From Noviherbaspirillum massiliense JC206 (lineage in GTDB: Bacteria; Pseudomonadota; Gammaproteobacteria; Burkholderiales; Burkholderiaceae_D), in the NCBI RefSeq assembly GCF_000312045.1, contig NZ_HE978634.1, positions 1,854,098-1,918,097 of the forward strand: a stretch of 64,000 nucleotides of DNA, written 5' to 3'. A program made the position numbers and the translations under genes. Below, piece after piece: positions 40,200 to 49,592 of this stretch. Below the pieces are notes generated by a model. It did not search any database. It saw only the letters and a program-made list of their open reading frames with translations, and had not been told where the DNA came from. Position 1 is the first letter of the stretch; every line of letters starts with the position of its first letter.

Positions 40200-43055
40200 T
40201 TATTTCGTCAGCACAAAGCCCTTGAGCTTTGAGAATGCAGCATCGATCAGCGCCTTCTGCTGAGCGTAGTGCTTGTCGTAATAGCCGACGGCCGGCGATG
40301 CACTTGCGGGGCGGCCTGCGTAAGCAAGCTTCTGGCCCTCTTCCAGGTTCTCGAAAATGTTGTGCTGAATCTGGAACCATGCACCCTGGTTCTGCGGCTC
40401 GTCCTGCGTCCACACAAACTCGTTAAAGTTGGGGAATTTCTTCAGTTCGGCAGCAAGAGCCTTGTGGGGGAAGGGATAGAGCTGCTCGATGCGTACGATC
40501 GCCACTTCCGACTGGCCACGCTCCTTGCGCGCATTGACCAGGTCGTAGTACACCTTGCCGGAGCATGCGATCACGCGCTTGACCTTTTTCGGATCGATCT
40601 TCTCGTCCACTTCGCCGATCACGGTCTGGAACGTGCCCTTGGCCAGTTCGGACAGAGGCGATCCGGCATCTTTGTTACGCAACAGCGACTTCGGCGTCAT
40701 GATGACCAGCGGCTTGCGGAACAGGCGAATCATCTGCCGGCGCAGCAAGTGGAAAATCTGCGCCGCGGTAGTCGGTTGCACGACCTGCATATTGTTTTCG
40801 GCACACAGTTGCAGATAACGTTCGAGGCGGGCGGACGAATGTTCCGGCCCCTGCCCTTCATAGCCATGCGGCAGCATCATGACGAGGCCGGAGGCGCGCC
40901 CCCATTTCACTTCGCCGGAGCTGATGAACTGGTCGATCACTACCTGCGCACCATTGGCGAAGTCGCCGAATTGCGCTTCCCAGATAGTGAGGGTATTCGG
41001 CTCAGCGGTCGAATAGCCGTATTCAAAACCGAGCACCGCTTCTTCCGACAGCACGGAGTCGATGACGGTAAAAGGAGCCTGGTTCTCGGAAACGTTTTGC
41101 AGCGGAATATAACTGCCTGCATCCCAGCGTTCGCGGTTCTGGTCATGCAGCACCGCGTGCCGGTGCACGAAGGTTCCGCGGCCAGCATCCTGGCCGGTCA
41201 GACGCACGGCATAGCCCGACGACACCAGGGAGGCATAGGCCAGATGTTCGCCCATGCCCCAGTCAAGATTCAGTTCACCACGACCCATTGCTGCGCGGTC
41301 GGCAAGCACCTTCTCGACCAGCGGATGCAGCTTGACATGCTCGGGTGCCGTAGTAATGCGCGCGGCGAGGCGTTTCAGTTCCGCCAGCGGCACCGCGGTA
41401 TCGGCCGCATCGGTCCATTTGCGGTTGAGGAAAGGCATCCAGTCAACCGCATACTTGCTCTTGAAGTTGGAAATCACCGGATCGACGGTGTGACGGCCCG
41501 CATCCATCGCATCGCGATAGGCCTTGACCATTGCATCCGGCGTGTCGGCAGATATCGTGCCCTGCGTAGCCAGCTTGTCTGCGTACAGCTTGCGGGTGCC
41601 CGGGTGCTGGCCGATTTTCTTGTACATCAGGGGCTGGGTCAGCGCCGGAGTATCCTGCTCGTTGTGGCCCAGCTTGCGGAAGCAGACGATGTCAAGAACG
41701 ATATCCTTCTTGAATTCGAGCCGGAAATCGAGTGCGATCTGGGTCGCGAAGACGACCGCTTCCGGATCGTCGCCATTCACGTGCAGCACCGGTGCTTCGA
41801 TCATCTTGACGACGTCGGAGCAGTACAGGGTCGAACGGGTATCGCGCGGATCGGAAGTGGTAAAACCGATCTGGTTGTTGATGATGATATGTACCGTTCC
41901 GCCGGTGCCGTAGCCACGGGTCTGCGCAAGGTTGAGCGTCTCCATCACGACACCCTGTCCGGCAAACGCGGCATCGCCATGCACGAGAACAGGCAGGACT
42001 TGCGAGCCATCCTTGTCGCCGCGCCGCTCCATGCGGGCCTTGACCGAACCTTCGACAACCGGGTTGACGATTTCGAGGTGCGAGGGATTGAACGCGAGTG
42101 ACAGGTGCACCGGTCCGCCAGGCGTGGTCAGATCGGAAGAAAAGCCCTGGTGATATTTCACGTCGCCGGCCGGCAGGTCGTCCGCATGTTTGCCTTCGAA
42201 TTCGGCAAACAGGTCCTGCGGCATCTTGCCCAGCGTATTGACGAGCACGTTAAGACGGCCGCGATGCGCCATGCCGATCACGATTTCCTGGACGCCTTTT
42301 TCACCGGCGCGCTGAATGATTTCATCCAGCGATGCGATAAAGCTTTCGCCGCCTTCGAGGGAGAAGCGCTTCTGACCGACATACTTGGTATGCAGATAGC
42401 GCTCGAGTCCTTCCGCGGCGGTCAGGCGCTCAAGAATATGCTTCTTCTTTTCGGGAGAAAAATTCGGGGTGGAACGTACCGACTCCAGGCGTTCCTGCAT
42501 CCAGCGTTTTTGTGCCGGGTCACTGATGTACTGGAATTCCGGGCCGATCGAGCGGCAATAGGTATCGCGCAATGCGTTGAGCAGATCGCGCAAAGAAGCG
42601 GTTTCGGAGCCGAAATAGGTATTGCTGATATTGAATACCGTGTCCATGTCGGCGTCGGCGAAACCGTAGAAGCTCGGCTCCAGTTCCGGAATGCTAGGAC
42701 GCTCCTGGCGCTGCAGCGGATCAAGATTCGCCCAGCGGTTGCCGAGAAAACGATAGGCTGCAATGAGTTGGGTGACTGCAACGCGCTTGCGGCCCATATC
42801 GGGATCGGCAGTTGCAGTTACCGTGCGAATCGGGCCCTGCTTGGCACGTTCTGCAAACGAGGCGATTACTGGCGCATGAGCCACATCCGGCCGGGTTGAA
42901 CCATCGACGGCAGGCACATGCTGCATGGCGTCGAAATAAGCACGCCAGTTTTCGGGAACGGAACCGGGATTGTTGAGATACGCCTCGTACAGTTCTTCAA
43001 CGTACGGTGCATTTCCGCCAAACAAATAGGAATTGGAAAGATACTGCTGCATCAT
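40200..43055 (-). CDS. sucA: 2-oxoglutarate dehydrogenase E1
   Basis: E1 decarboxylates 2-oxoglutarate with thiamine diphosphate. The 951-residue protein has the N-terminal E2-docking segment (SYLFGGNAPYVEELYEAY) and IGMAHRGRLNVL. The ThDP-binding region is around HGDAAFAGQGVVMET, and NNQIGFTTSDPRDTRST and a C-terminal transketolase-like domain with VLGFEYGYSTAEP follow. The ATG at 43055 has AGAAAGG 8 bases upstream and is preferred over a GTG three codons earlier. It heads the sucA-sucB-lpdA run, 60 bases before sucB. Confidence 0.96.
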   Translation of the reverse strand: MMQQYLSNSYLFGGNAPYVEELYEAYLNNPGSVPENWRAYFDAMQHVPAVDGSTRPDVAHAPVIASFAERAKQGPIRTVTATADPDMGRKRVAVTQLIAAYRFLGNRWANLDPLQRQERPSIPELEPSFYGFADADMDTVFNISNTYFGSETASLRDLLNALRDTYCRSIGPEFQYISDPAQKRWMQERLESVRSTPNFSPEKKKHILERLTAAEGLERYLHTKYVGQKRFSLEGGESFIASLDEIIQRAGEKGVQEIVIGMAHRGRLNVLVNTLGKMPQDLFAEFEGKHADDLPAGDVKYHQGFSSDLTTPGGPVHLSLAFNPSHLEIVNPVVEGSVKARMERRGDKDGSQVLPVLVHGDAAFAGQGVVMETLNLAQTRGYGTGGTVHIIINNQIGFTTSDPRDTRSTLYCSDVVKMIEAPVLHVNGDDPEAVVFATQIALDFRLEFKKDIVLDIVCFRKLGHNEQDTPALTQPLMYKKIGQHPGTRKLYADKLATQGTISADTPDAMVKAYRDAMDAGRHTVDPVISNFKSKYAVDWMPFLNRKWTDAADTAVPLAELKRLAARITTAPEHVKLHPLVEKVLADRAAMGRGELNLDWGMGEHLAYASLVSSGYAVRLTGQDAGRGTFVHRHAVLHDQNRERWDAGSYIPLQNVSENQAPFTVIDSVLSEEAVLGFEYGYSTAEPNTLTIWEAQFGDFANGAQVVIDQFISSGEVKWGRASGLVMMLPHGYEGQGPEHSSARLERYLQLCAENNMQVVQPTTAAQIFHLLRRQMIRLFRKPLVIMTPKSLLRNKDAGSPLSELAKGTFQTVIGEVDEKIDPKKVKRVIACSGKVYYDLVNARKERGQSEVAIVRIEQLYPFPHKALAAELKKFPNFNEFVWTQDEPQNQGAWFQIQHNIFENLEEGQKLAYAGRPASASPAVGYYDKHYAQQKALIDAAFSKLKGFVLTK

Positions 43056-43200
43056 CTTGCTCACCTTTCTTCGCGTTTCGCGAGATTAGCGGGTTAATCT
43101 AACCTTCCGCGACACGGCCTGACCGGTTAGCGGATTGCACATCAAGTTGTGGGGGGAAGGGCTAAGTGACCTGAAGTGTTCTTACGAAATTCAGGCGCTA
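43056..43200 (-). promoter_or_regulatory. Structured leader of sucA (candidate sucA RNA motif)
   Basis: Read toward sucA, the leader contains hairpin AGATTA-ACCCGC-TAATCT (43083-43100). It is followed immediately by TCGCG-AAA-CGCGA (43071-43083), which ends 3 bases before the ribosome binding site AAGAAAGG. Such structure next to the binding site could control initiation. A sucA RNA motif has been reported in Burkholderiales leaders, and I cannot confirm a match by eye. Confidence 0.4.
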
Positions 43201-43230
43201 GCATATCATATTTGCCTCTGGCGGCAGGCG

Positions 43231-43259
43231 AAAAAAAAGCGAGCCACAAGGGCTCGCTT
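43231..43259 (-). terminator. Terminator downstream of gltA
   Basis: On the minus strand, a 9-bp stem (AAGCGAGCC with GGCTCGCTT), a 5-base loop and a run of eight T lie 19 bases after the gltA stop. It separates gltA from sucA transcription. Confidence 0.9.
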
Positions 43260-43277
43260 CATTACTGCAACGGGCAG

Positions 43278-44591
43278 TTAGCCGCGCTTGGACATCGCCG
43301 GCACTTCGCGGGGAACAGCACCCACATACAGCTGGCGCGGACGGCCGATCTTTTGCTCCGGATCGGAAATCATTTCGTTCCACTGAGCGATCCAGCCGAC
43401 GGTACGGGCCATGGCGAAGATTCCGGTGAACAGCGAAACCGGGATGCCGAGCGCGCGCTGCACGATGCCGGAGTAGAAGTCGACGTTCGGATAGAGCTTG
43501 CGCTGCACGAAGTAGTCGTCTTCCAGGGCGATCTTCTCCAAAGCCATGGCAAGCTTGAACAGCGGATCGTTATGCAGGCCGAGTTCGTTCAGCACTTCAT
43601 GGCAGGTTTCACGCATCAGCTTGGCGCGCGGGTCATAATTCTTGTAGACACGATGCCCGAAGCCCATCAGCTTGACATTCGAGTTCTTGTCCTTGACCTT
43701 GGCGATGAATTCACCGATACGCTCGACGCCGCCCTGGCGCTGGATGTCTTCCAGCATGTTCAGCGCTGCTTCATTCGCCCCACCGTGGGCCGGACCCCAC
43801 AGGCAGGCGATGCCGGCGGCGATACAGGCGAACGGATTGGCGCCGGAGGAACCAGCCAGACGCACAGTCGAAGTCGAAGCGTTCTGCTCGTGATCGGCGT
43901 GCAGGATCAGGATGCGGTCGAGAGCGCGCACCAGCACGTCGTTCACCTTGTACTCTTCACAGGGCGTCGAGAACATCATGCGCATGAAGTTTGCGCTGTA
44001 GGACAGATCGTTGCGCGGGTAAACGAAAGGCTGGCCGACGGAATACTTGTAGGACATTGCCACCAGGGTCGGCAGCTTCGCGATCAGGCGGATCGCCGAG
44101 ACTTCGCGGTGATGCGGATCGTTGATGTCGAGCGAGTCATGGTAGAACGAAGACAGAGCACCGACGGTACCGACCAGCACCGACATCGGGTGCGCGTCAC
44201 GACGGAAGCCGCGGAAGAAAAACTGCATCTGCTCATGAACCATGGTGTGCTTGGTTACGGTATCGACGAAGTTCTTCTTCTGGGCCGCGTTCGGCAGTTC
44301 ACCGTTCAGCAGCAGGTAGCAGGTTTCAAGGAAGTCGCAATTGACCGCCAACTGCTCGATCGGGTAGCCACGATACAGCAGCTCGCCCTTGTCGCCATCG
44401 ATATACGTGATCGAGGAATTGCAGGCAGCCGTCGACATGAAGCCGGGATCATAGGTGAACTTGCCGGTGGCGTTGTACAGCTTGCGAATGTCGACTACGT
44501 CCGGGCCGATTGTTCCCTTGTAAATTGGCAACTCAAGCGACGGGGTGCCATCGGAAAACGATAGCGTGGCTTTTGAATCAGAGTTTGGCAT
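43278..44591 (-). CDS. gltA: Citrate synthase (type II)
   Basis: GltA condenses oxaloacetate and acetyl-CoA. The 437-residue protein is the length of the hexameric NADH-sensitive Gram-negative type. Active-site segments are visible: [29 protein letters not shown] with the second His, and a C-terminal Arg segment. The N-terminus has [10 protein letters not shown], typical of type II. It lies 70 bases after sdhE and ends in a strong terminator, so it may belong to the sdh transcript. Confidence 0.97.
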   Translation of the reverse strand: MPNSDSKATLSFSDGTPSLELPIYKGTIGPDVVDIRKLYNATGKFTYDPGFMSTAACNSSITYIDGDKGELLYRGYPIEQLAVNCDFLETCYLLLNGELPNAAQKKNFVDTVTKHTMVHEQMQFFFRGFRRDAHPMSVLVGTVGALSSFYHDSLDINDPHHREVSAIRLIAKLPTLVAMSYKYSVGQPFVYPRNDLSYSANFMRMMFSTPCEEYKVNDVLVRALDRILILHADHEQNASTSTVRLAGSSGANPFACIAAGIACLWGPAHGGANEAALNMLEDIQRQGGVERIGEFIAKVKDKNSNVKLMGFGHRVYKNYDPRAKLMRETCHEVLNELGLHNDPLFKLAMALEKIALEDDYFVQRKLYPNVDFYSGIVQRALGIPVSLFTGIFAMARTVGWIAQWNEMISDPEQKIGRPRQLYVGAVPREVPAMSKRG

Positions 44592-44661
44592 GGCTCTTCC
44601 TTCTCTAAAGAGGTGAGTCTAATTAATGAAGTTGCAAAAAGAACAGAAATCCGAACAACAA

Positions 44662-44931
44662 TCAGGCACTGCGCAATCTCGCCAACAGCGCGTGGACGTG
44701 CGGCAAATCTAGTTCGCCTTCCGGTTCCGTGCGCGCCAGCAGCAAATTCATCAAATCGTTGTCTGGCAGTTCCATCAACCGAGAAAATGCATCCACCTCT
44801 TCGTCGGTCAGTTCGGTTTCATGCGCATCCAGAAACCGTGTAATGATCAAGTCATTCTCGAGCAAACCTCGGCGTGCCCTCCAGCGGAGGCGGGCACGTT
44901 TGACTGGATCGGCTTGGTGGGTGGTTGGCAT
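44662..44931 (-). CDS. sdhE: Succinate dehydrogenase assembly factor SdhE
   Basis: SdhE promotes covalent attachment of FAD to SdhA. The 89-residue protein has the family motif RRGLLENDLII at about 20-30, including the invariant RG, and an acidic middle (LTDEEVDAFSRLMELPDNDL). It lies between sdhB and gltA on the same strand, as expected for its role. Confidence 0.93.
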   Translation of the reverse strand: MPTTHQADPVKRARLRWRARRGLLENDLIITRFLDAHETELTDEEVDAFSRLMELPDNDLMNLLLARTEPEGELDLPHVHALLARLRSA

Positions 44932-45055
44932 AGTCTCTCATTCATGTCGAAGCGCTAGGAACCCTCCCTGCCCGGCCGCCAATGACAGGCCGTTAGAAAT
45001 GCGCTCGACCGCCTAGTGAATTTCCAGGCGTTGCCCGGTTGAAAGTCGCTAGTGT

Positions 45056-45077
45056 GCGGGAGAACAACGTCTCCCGC
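45056..45077. repeat. 8-bp inverted repeat between sdhB and sdhE
   Basis: GCGGGAGA and TCTCCCGC surround ACAACG, 16 bases after the sdhB stop. No T-run follows on the minus strand, so it is more likely an mRNA-stabilising or processing hairpin than a terminator. Confidence 0.5.
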
Positions 45078-45092
45078 CTCGTGCCGTCAAAA

Positions 45093-45803
45093 TTACACGG
45101 TGCGGCGCACCATCAGTTCCTTCACCTTACCAATCGCGCGTGTCGGATTCAAGCCCTTCGGACAAACGTCCACGCAATTCATGATGGTATGGCAGCGGAA
45201 CAAGCGGTATGGATCCTCCAGGTTATCCAGGCGCTCACTGGTCGCCTGATCCCGGCTGTCGGCGATGAAGCGGTAAGCCTGAAGGAGGCCCGCCGGACCG
45301 ACGAACTTGTCCGGATTCCACCAGAATGATGGGCAGGAGGTCGAGCAGCATGCACAGAGGATGCACTCATACAGTCCATCCAGCTCTTCGCGCTCCGCCG
45401 GTGTCTGTAAACGCTCCTTTTCGGGAGGAATCGACTCGTTGATCAAATAAGGCTTGATCGAATGGTACTGCTTGAAAAACTGGGTCATGTCCACGATCAG
45501 GTCGCGGATGACCGGCAGGCCAGGCAGCGGCCGCAATACGATGGGCTCGGTCAGCTCATTGAGGTTGGTGATGCACGCCAGGCCATTCTTGCCGTTGATG
45601 TTCATGGCGTCGGAACCGCATACGCCTTCGCGGCAGGAGCGGCGCAGCGCGAGGGAGTCGTCCACGTCGGCCTTGATGCGCTGCAATGCATCCAGCAGCA
45701 TCTTGTCGGTGTCTTGCAGTTCGACAGTCAGATCCTGCATGTATGGCTTCGCATCCTTGTCCGGATCGTAGCGATAGATCTTGAATTTCAGAGTACGTGG
45801 CAT
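45093..45803 (-). CDS. sdhB: Succinate dehydrogenase iron-sulfur subunit
   Basis: SdhB carries electrons from SdhA to the membrane quinone site. The 236-residue protein has all three cluster motifs: [2Fe-2S] in [21 protein letters not shown] (partly), [4Fe-4S] in [11 protein letters not shown] and [3Fe-4S] in [14 protein letters not shown]. The quinone-site [10 protein letters not shown] segment is present. It starts 11 bases after sdhA. Confidence 0.97.
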   Translation of the reverse strand: MPRTLKFKIYRYDPDKDAKPYMQDLTVELQDTDKMLLDALQRIKADVDDSLALRRSCREGVCGSDAMNINGKNGLACITNLNELTEPIVLRPLPGLPVIRDLIVDMTQFFKQYHSIKPYLINESIPPEKERLQTPAEREELDGLYECILCACCSTSCPSFWWNPDKFVGPAGLLQAYRFIADSRDQATSERLDNLEDPYRLFRCHTIMNCVDVCPKGLNPTRAIGKVKELMVRRTV

Positions 45804-45814
45804 GTTCTACCTTG

Positions 45815-47593
45815 TTAGAAAGTGCGTGCTTTGGGCTTGAAGGTTTCGACTGTCAGCGGCTTGGTGTTGACCGGCTTGTAGTCGAGGCGATTGCCTTCGG
45901 AGAACCACAGCGAGTGCTTCATCCATTTTTCGTCGTCGCGATTCGGGAAGTCGCGGTGGGCATGCGCGCCGCGAGATTCCTGGCGAGCGGCTGCGGACAC
46001 GATGGTTGCTTTCGCCGTCTCGATCAGGTTGTCGAGTTCCAGCGCTTCAACACGAGCAGTGTTGAATACCTTCGACTTGTCCTTGAACGACACATGCTTG
46101 CGGCGCTCGTCCAATTCCATGATCTTCTGCACGCCGGTCTGCAGCAATTCATCCGTGCGGAACACGCCGCAATATTGCTGCATGCTCGAGCGAATCGCGT
46201 TGGCCACATCCTGGACACGTTCGGAGCCGGTGCTCGACTCGAGCTTCGCGAGGCGCGACATCGCCATGTCGGCGGCATCCGCCGGCAGAGGCTTGTGGCT
46301 CTTCGCCTTCAGGTTGCTTGCAACGATATGATTGCCCGCTGCGCGGCCGAACACCACGAGGTCGAGCAGCGAATTGGTGCCGAGGCGGTTGGCGCCGTGC
46401 ACCGAGACGCAGGAGCATTCGCCGATGGCATACATGCCGTTGACCACTTCATTGGGATTGCCATTCTTCGGCGCCACGACCTGGCCGTGGATGTTGGTCG
46501 GAATGCCGCCCATCTGATAGTGGATGGTCGGAACGACCGGGATCGGCTCCTTGGTTGCATCCACGTTGGCAAACTTGTGCCCGATTTCCAGGATCGACGG
46601 CAGGCGCTTGCGGATGGTGTCCGCGCCGATGTGGCGCAGGTCTAGCAACACATGGTCCTTGTTCGGGCCGACGCCGCGTCCTTCCTTGATTTCCTGGTCC
46701 ATGGAGCGCGACACGAAGTCGCGCGGCGCCAGATCCTTCAGGGTCGGCGCATAGCGTTCCATGAAGCGTTCGCCGTTCGAGTTGATCAGGATGCCCCCCT
46801 CGCCGCGTACACCCTCAGTGATCAGCACGCCGGCACCAGCCACTCCGGTCGGGTGGAACTGCCAGAATTCCATGTCTTCCAGCGGCAGGCCGGCACGCGC
46901 AGCCATGCCGAGGCCGTCGCCGGTATTGATGAACGCGTTCGTCGATGCCGCAAAAATGCGCCCTGCTCCGCCGGTGGCGAACACTGTCGTCTTGGCTTCG
47001 AGAATCATCACATCGCCGGTTTCCATTTCCAGCGCAACGACGCCCAGCACATCACCATCGGCATCGCGAACCAGGTCGATCGCCATCCACTCAACGAAGA
47101 AGTGGGTCCGGGCGCGCACGTTGCGCTGGTACAGCGTGTGGAGGAGCGCGTGGCCGGTACGGTCGGCGGCCGCGCAGGCGCGCTGTACAGGCTTTTCGCC
47201 GAAGTTCGCGGTATGGCCGCCGAACGGGCGCTGGTAGATCGTGCCGTCCGGATTGCGGTCGAAAGGCATGCCGAAATGTTCGAGTTCATACACGACTTTC
47301 GGAGCCTCGCGGCACATGAATTCGATCGCATCCTGGTCGCCGAGATAGTCCGATCCCTTGACGGTGTCGAACATGTGCCAGTACCAGTTATCCTCGGACA
47401 TGTTGCCGAGCGAAGCGCCAATACCGCCCTGCGCAGCCACGGTATGCGAACGGGTCGGGAAAACTTTCGACAATACCGCGACATTCAGGCCGGCTTCAGC
47501 CAGCTGCAGTGACGCACGCATGCCGGAACCGCCGGCACCGACGATGACCGCATCAAAACGGCGGGAAGGAATGGAAGTCTTGATTGCTGCCAC
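45815..47593 (-). CDS. sdhA: Succinate dehydrogenase flavoprotein subunit
   Basis: SdhA oxidises succinate to fumarate with covalent FAD. The protein is about 592 residues. The FAD motif is VIVGAGGSGMRAS, the FAD-linked His is in RSHTVAAQGG, and the substrate region includes HPTGVAGAG and SVHGANRLGTNSLLDL. I choose the GTG at 47593, 2 bases after the sdhD stop, because it gives the family start (M)AAIKTSIPSRRFD. A longer in-frame ATG at 47647 would overlap sdhD. Confidence 0.95.
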   Translation of the reverse strand: MAAIKTSIPSRRFDAVIVGAGGSGMRASLQLAEAGLNVAVLSKVFPTRSHTVAAQGGIGASLGNMSEDNWYWHMFDTVKGSDYLGDQDAIEFMCREAPKVVYELEHFGMPFDRNPDGTIYQRPFGGHTANFGEKPVQRACAAADRTGHALLHTLYQRNVRARTHFFVEWMAIDLVRDADGDVLGVVALEMETGDVMILEAKTTVFATGGAGRIFAASTNAFINTGDGLGMAARAGLPLEDMEFWQFHPTGVAGAGVLITEGVRGEGGILINSNGERFMERYAPTLKDLAPRDFVSRSMDQEIKEGRGVGPNKDHVLLDLRHIGADTIRKRLPSILEIGHKFANVDATKEPIPVVPTIHYQMGGIPTNIHGQVVAPKNGNPNEVVNGMYAIGECSCVSVHGANRLGTNSLLDLVVFGRAAGNHIVASNLKAKSHKPLPADAADMAMSRLAKLESSTGSERVQDVANAIRSSMQQYCGVFRTDELLQTGVQKIMELDERRKHVSFKDKSKVFNTARVEALELDNLIETAKATIVSAAARQESRGAHAHRDFPNRDDEKWMKHSLWFSEGNRLDYKPVNTKPLTVETFKPKARTF

Positions 47594-47595
47594 GA

Positions 47596-47961
47596 TTAAA
47601 CTCTCCAGATAATCTGCGCCGCCCATCCAGCGCAACCGATCAGCCACAGGAGTGTGGCAACTTGCAATGCGAACCGGATCGACACGGGCTTGATGTAATC
47701 CATCCAGATGTCACGCATGCCAACCCATGCGTGATAGAAGAGCGAAAGGAAAGTCACGAAGGTGGCAATCTTGAACCATTGCTGGGCAAAAAGTCCTGCC
47801 CATCCCTCATAGCTGAAATTCCTGCCCGAAAAGAATGCCACCAGGAGAATGATCGTGTAGACCGCCATCACGATGGCGGTGGCACGCTGAACCATCCATT
47901 CCTTGAGTCCGTAATGCGCGCCCACCACCAGGCGCTTTGGACCAATATTATTGTTCGCCAT
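47596..47961 (-). CDS. sdhD: Succinate dehydrogenase membrane anchor subunit SdhD
   Basis: A 121-residue protein with three membrane helices that helps bind heme b and ubiquinone. The likely heme-ligand His is in LSLFYHAWVGMRDIWMDYI (about 77), and KEWMVQRATAIVM precedes helix 1. It directly follows sdhC with no gap. Confidence 0.94.
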   Translation of the reverse strand: MANNNIGPKRLVVGAHYGLKEWMVQRATAIVMAVYTIILLVAFFSGRNFSYEGWAGLFAQQWFKIATFVTFLSLFYHAWVGMRDIWMDYIKPVSIRFALQVATLLWLIGCAGWAAQIIWRV

Positions 47962-48372
47962 TTAAAACGCTCCAAACAGTTTCAGTGCAATCAGTGCGGT
48001 CAGCACCAGGCTGAAGGCAAGCACGCCTGCCGCAGTCTTGCGGGCGGAGTTCTTGTCCAATCCTACGTGGGTATCAAGCAGAAGATGGCGCAGGCCGGCG
48101 CTGAAATGATGAAGATAGGCCCAGACCAATCCAAGGAGCACCAACTTCACGAACCAGTGCGAGGCAATGCCCTTGAAGTGCTCGAAGGAAATTTCCGATG
48201 TCAGGCTCTTGTCAAGCAGATACAGGACAAAAGGCAGCAGCAGGAACATCAGGAAGCCGCTGATTCGGTGAAGAATCGAAATCAGGCCCGCCAAGGGCAA
48301 GCGGTACTGAACGATCTGCGTGATATGGATGTTACGGAACTCCCGCCGGCTTTTTTCTACGGCTTCGGACAT
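47962..48372 (-). CDS. sdhC: Succinate dehydrogenase cytochrome b556 subunit SdhC
   Basis: A 136-residue three-helix subunit. The quinone-site segment is SILHRISGFLMFL, and the heme-ligand His is in HHFSAGLRHLLLDTH. It is the first gene of the sdhCDAB run, and GAGAGG lies 7 bases before its ATG. The 138 bases to gntR should hold the operon promoter, but no clear elements are visible. Confidence 0.95.
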   Translation of the reverse strand: MSEAVEKSRREFRNIHITQIVQYRLPLAGLISILHRISGFLMFLLLPFVLYLLDKSLTSEISFEHFKGIASHWFVKLVLLGLVWAYLHHFSAGLRHLLLDTHVGLDKNSARKTAAGVLAFSLVLTALIALKLFGAF

Positions 48373-48511
48373 GACAGAACCTCTCTAAGCTTAATAAACC
48401 CGTAATTTTCGCTGATTTCGCTGCCTTTGTGCAGCACGTAAATAGACTTCATTCATCGAAACCAAGCAATTCCAGCACTTCGAATACGCAACAATCACGT
48501 CACCTGCCGGC

Positions 48512-49303
48512 TCAGCTCAACTCGTTCTGATAGTGATGGCGAGTAGTCAGATACAGGCCTCGCCTTACTTCCACCGGCCGATCGCCATAAGTGAAAGATA
48601 CTCGCTCCACGCTAAGCAATGGGGTGTTCGCCTGCACACCCAGCAGCTCGGACGTTTCCTCATCTGCGCTGACCGCTCGGATTTTTTCCGTGGCACGGAT
48701 CATCCGGGTTCCGAATTCGGTTTCGAACAAGCCGTACATCGGCCCCTTGTATTCGACAAGACGCTCCGCCGTCAGCCCTTTGAAAATAACTCCCGGCAGC
48801 CACAATTCCTCGACGATTGTCGGCACTCCGTCAAATGATTGCACGCGCTTGATAAATATCACCGAGTCGCCTGATTTAATATCAAGCAGACGCGCGACTT
48901 CTGCGGGCGCGCGCAAGCGCTTCACGTCAATAAATTTGCTTTCCGCGTAATGAGGCTCGCCCGCATCCGGCATCAATCGCAGAAAACGGAACTGCGCGCG
49001 TTCTTCATGATGAGTCGCGACGAACGTTCCCTTCCCCTGGCGGCGCACGACGAGGTTTTCGGCCGCAAGCTCATCGATAGCCTTGCGCACCGTACCCTGG
49101 CTCACCTTGAACCGACTCGCAAGCTCGATCTCGCTCGGAATCAACTCGCCCGGCTTCCACTCGCCAGACTGCAGACTTTGGGTAATGAGGGCCTTGATTT
49201 GCTGATAAAGCGGGCTGAAGGTGGGAGAAGTTCCGATGGGAGAAATTCCCGCCCCTGCGTTGAAAACGCCATTGCCGGTCAAGTTGGACGGATTGGAACT
49301 CAT
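48512..49303 (-). CDS. GntR-family transcriptional regulator (HutC type)
   Basis: A 263-residue regulator. Its N-terminal winged helix contains PLYQQIKALITQSLQSGEW, then IPSEIELASRFKVSQGTVRKAIDEL. A UTRA ligand-binding domain follows from about residue 110 with TIVEELWLPG and ERVSFTYGDRPVEVRRGLYL. I place the start at 49303 (MSSNPSNLTGNG); an upstream frame to 49459 would run through the promoter region. It sits between sdhC and divergent mdh, with an operator-like palindrome in the gap, so it probably controls itself and mdh, and perhaps the sdh operon. The ligand is unknown. Confidence 0.88.
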   Translation of the reverse strand: MSSNPSNLTGNGVFNAGAGISPIGTSPTFSPLYQQIKALITQSLQSGEWKPGELIPSEIELASRFKVSQGTVRKAIDELAAENLVVRRQGKGTFVATHHEERAQFRFLRLMPDAGEPHYAESKFIDVKRLRAPAEVARLLDIKSGDSVIFIKRVQSFDGVPTIVEELWLPGVIFKGLTAERLVEYKGPMYGLFETEFGTRMIRATEKIRAVSADEETSELLGVQANTPLLSVERVSFTYGDRPVEVRRGLYLTTRHHYQNELS

Positions 49304-49363
49304 AAATGGATATTTCACCACAAAACACCGTTTGCCGTCCAGAAAAAAGTAAGAGGTAATATG

Positions 49364-49387
49364 TCTTATATAAGATATAAGATAAGC
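49364..49387. promoter_or_regulatory. Operator-like palindrome between gntR and mdh
   Basis: TCTTATATAAGA (49364-49375) is a perfect 12-base palindrome, continued by two more TAAGATA-type half units up to about 49387. The AT-rich, symmetrical form and the place between the divergent gntR and mdh genes fit a GntR-family binding site. Which promoter it overlaps cannot be stated from sequence alone. Confidence 0.6.
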
Positions 49388-49592
49388 ATTGACAGAGTCT
49401 CTATGTGCACCTACACTCGCGAGCAACATTTTACGAAAGGCAGGAATTTGGCCAGCCACGAGAGTTTGGATATTCCGCTGTCATGGCGGTTACCTGGCTG
49501 TGCCTGAACAGGCTTTCGACGGTATCATTACAAGCTTTCGGAATCACCCCTGCAGCCCCGACACCGTTTCATCATCACTTTGGAGATTCATC

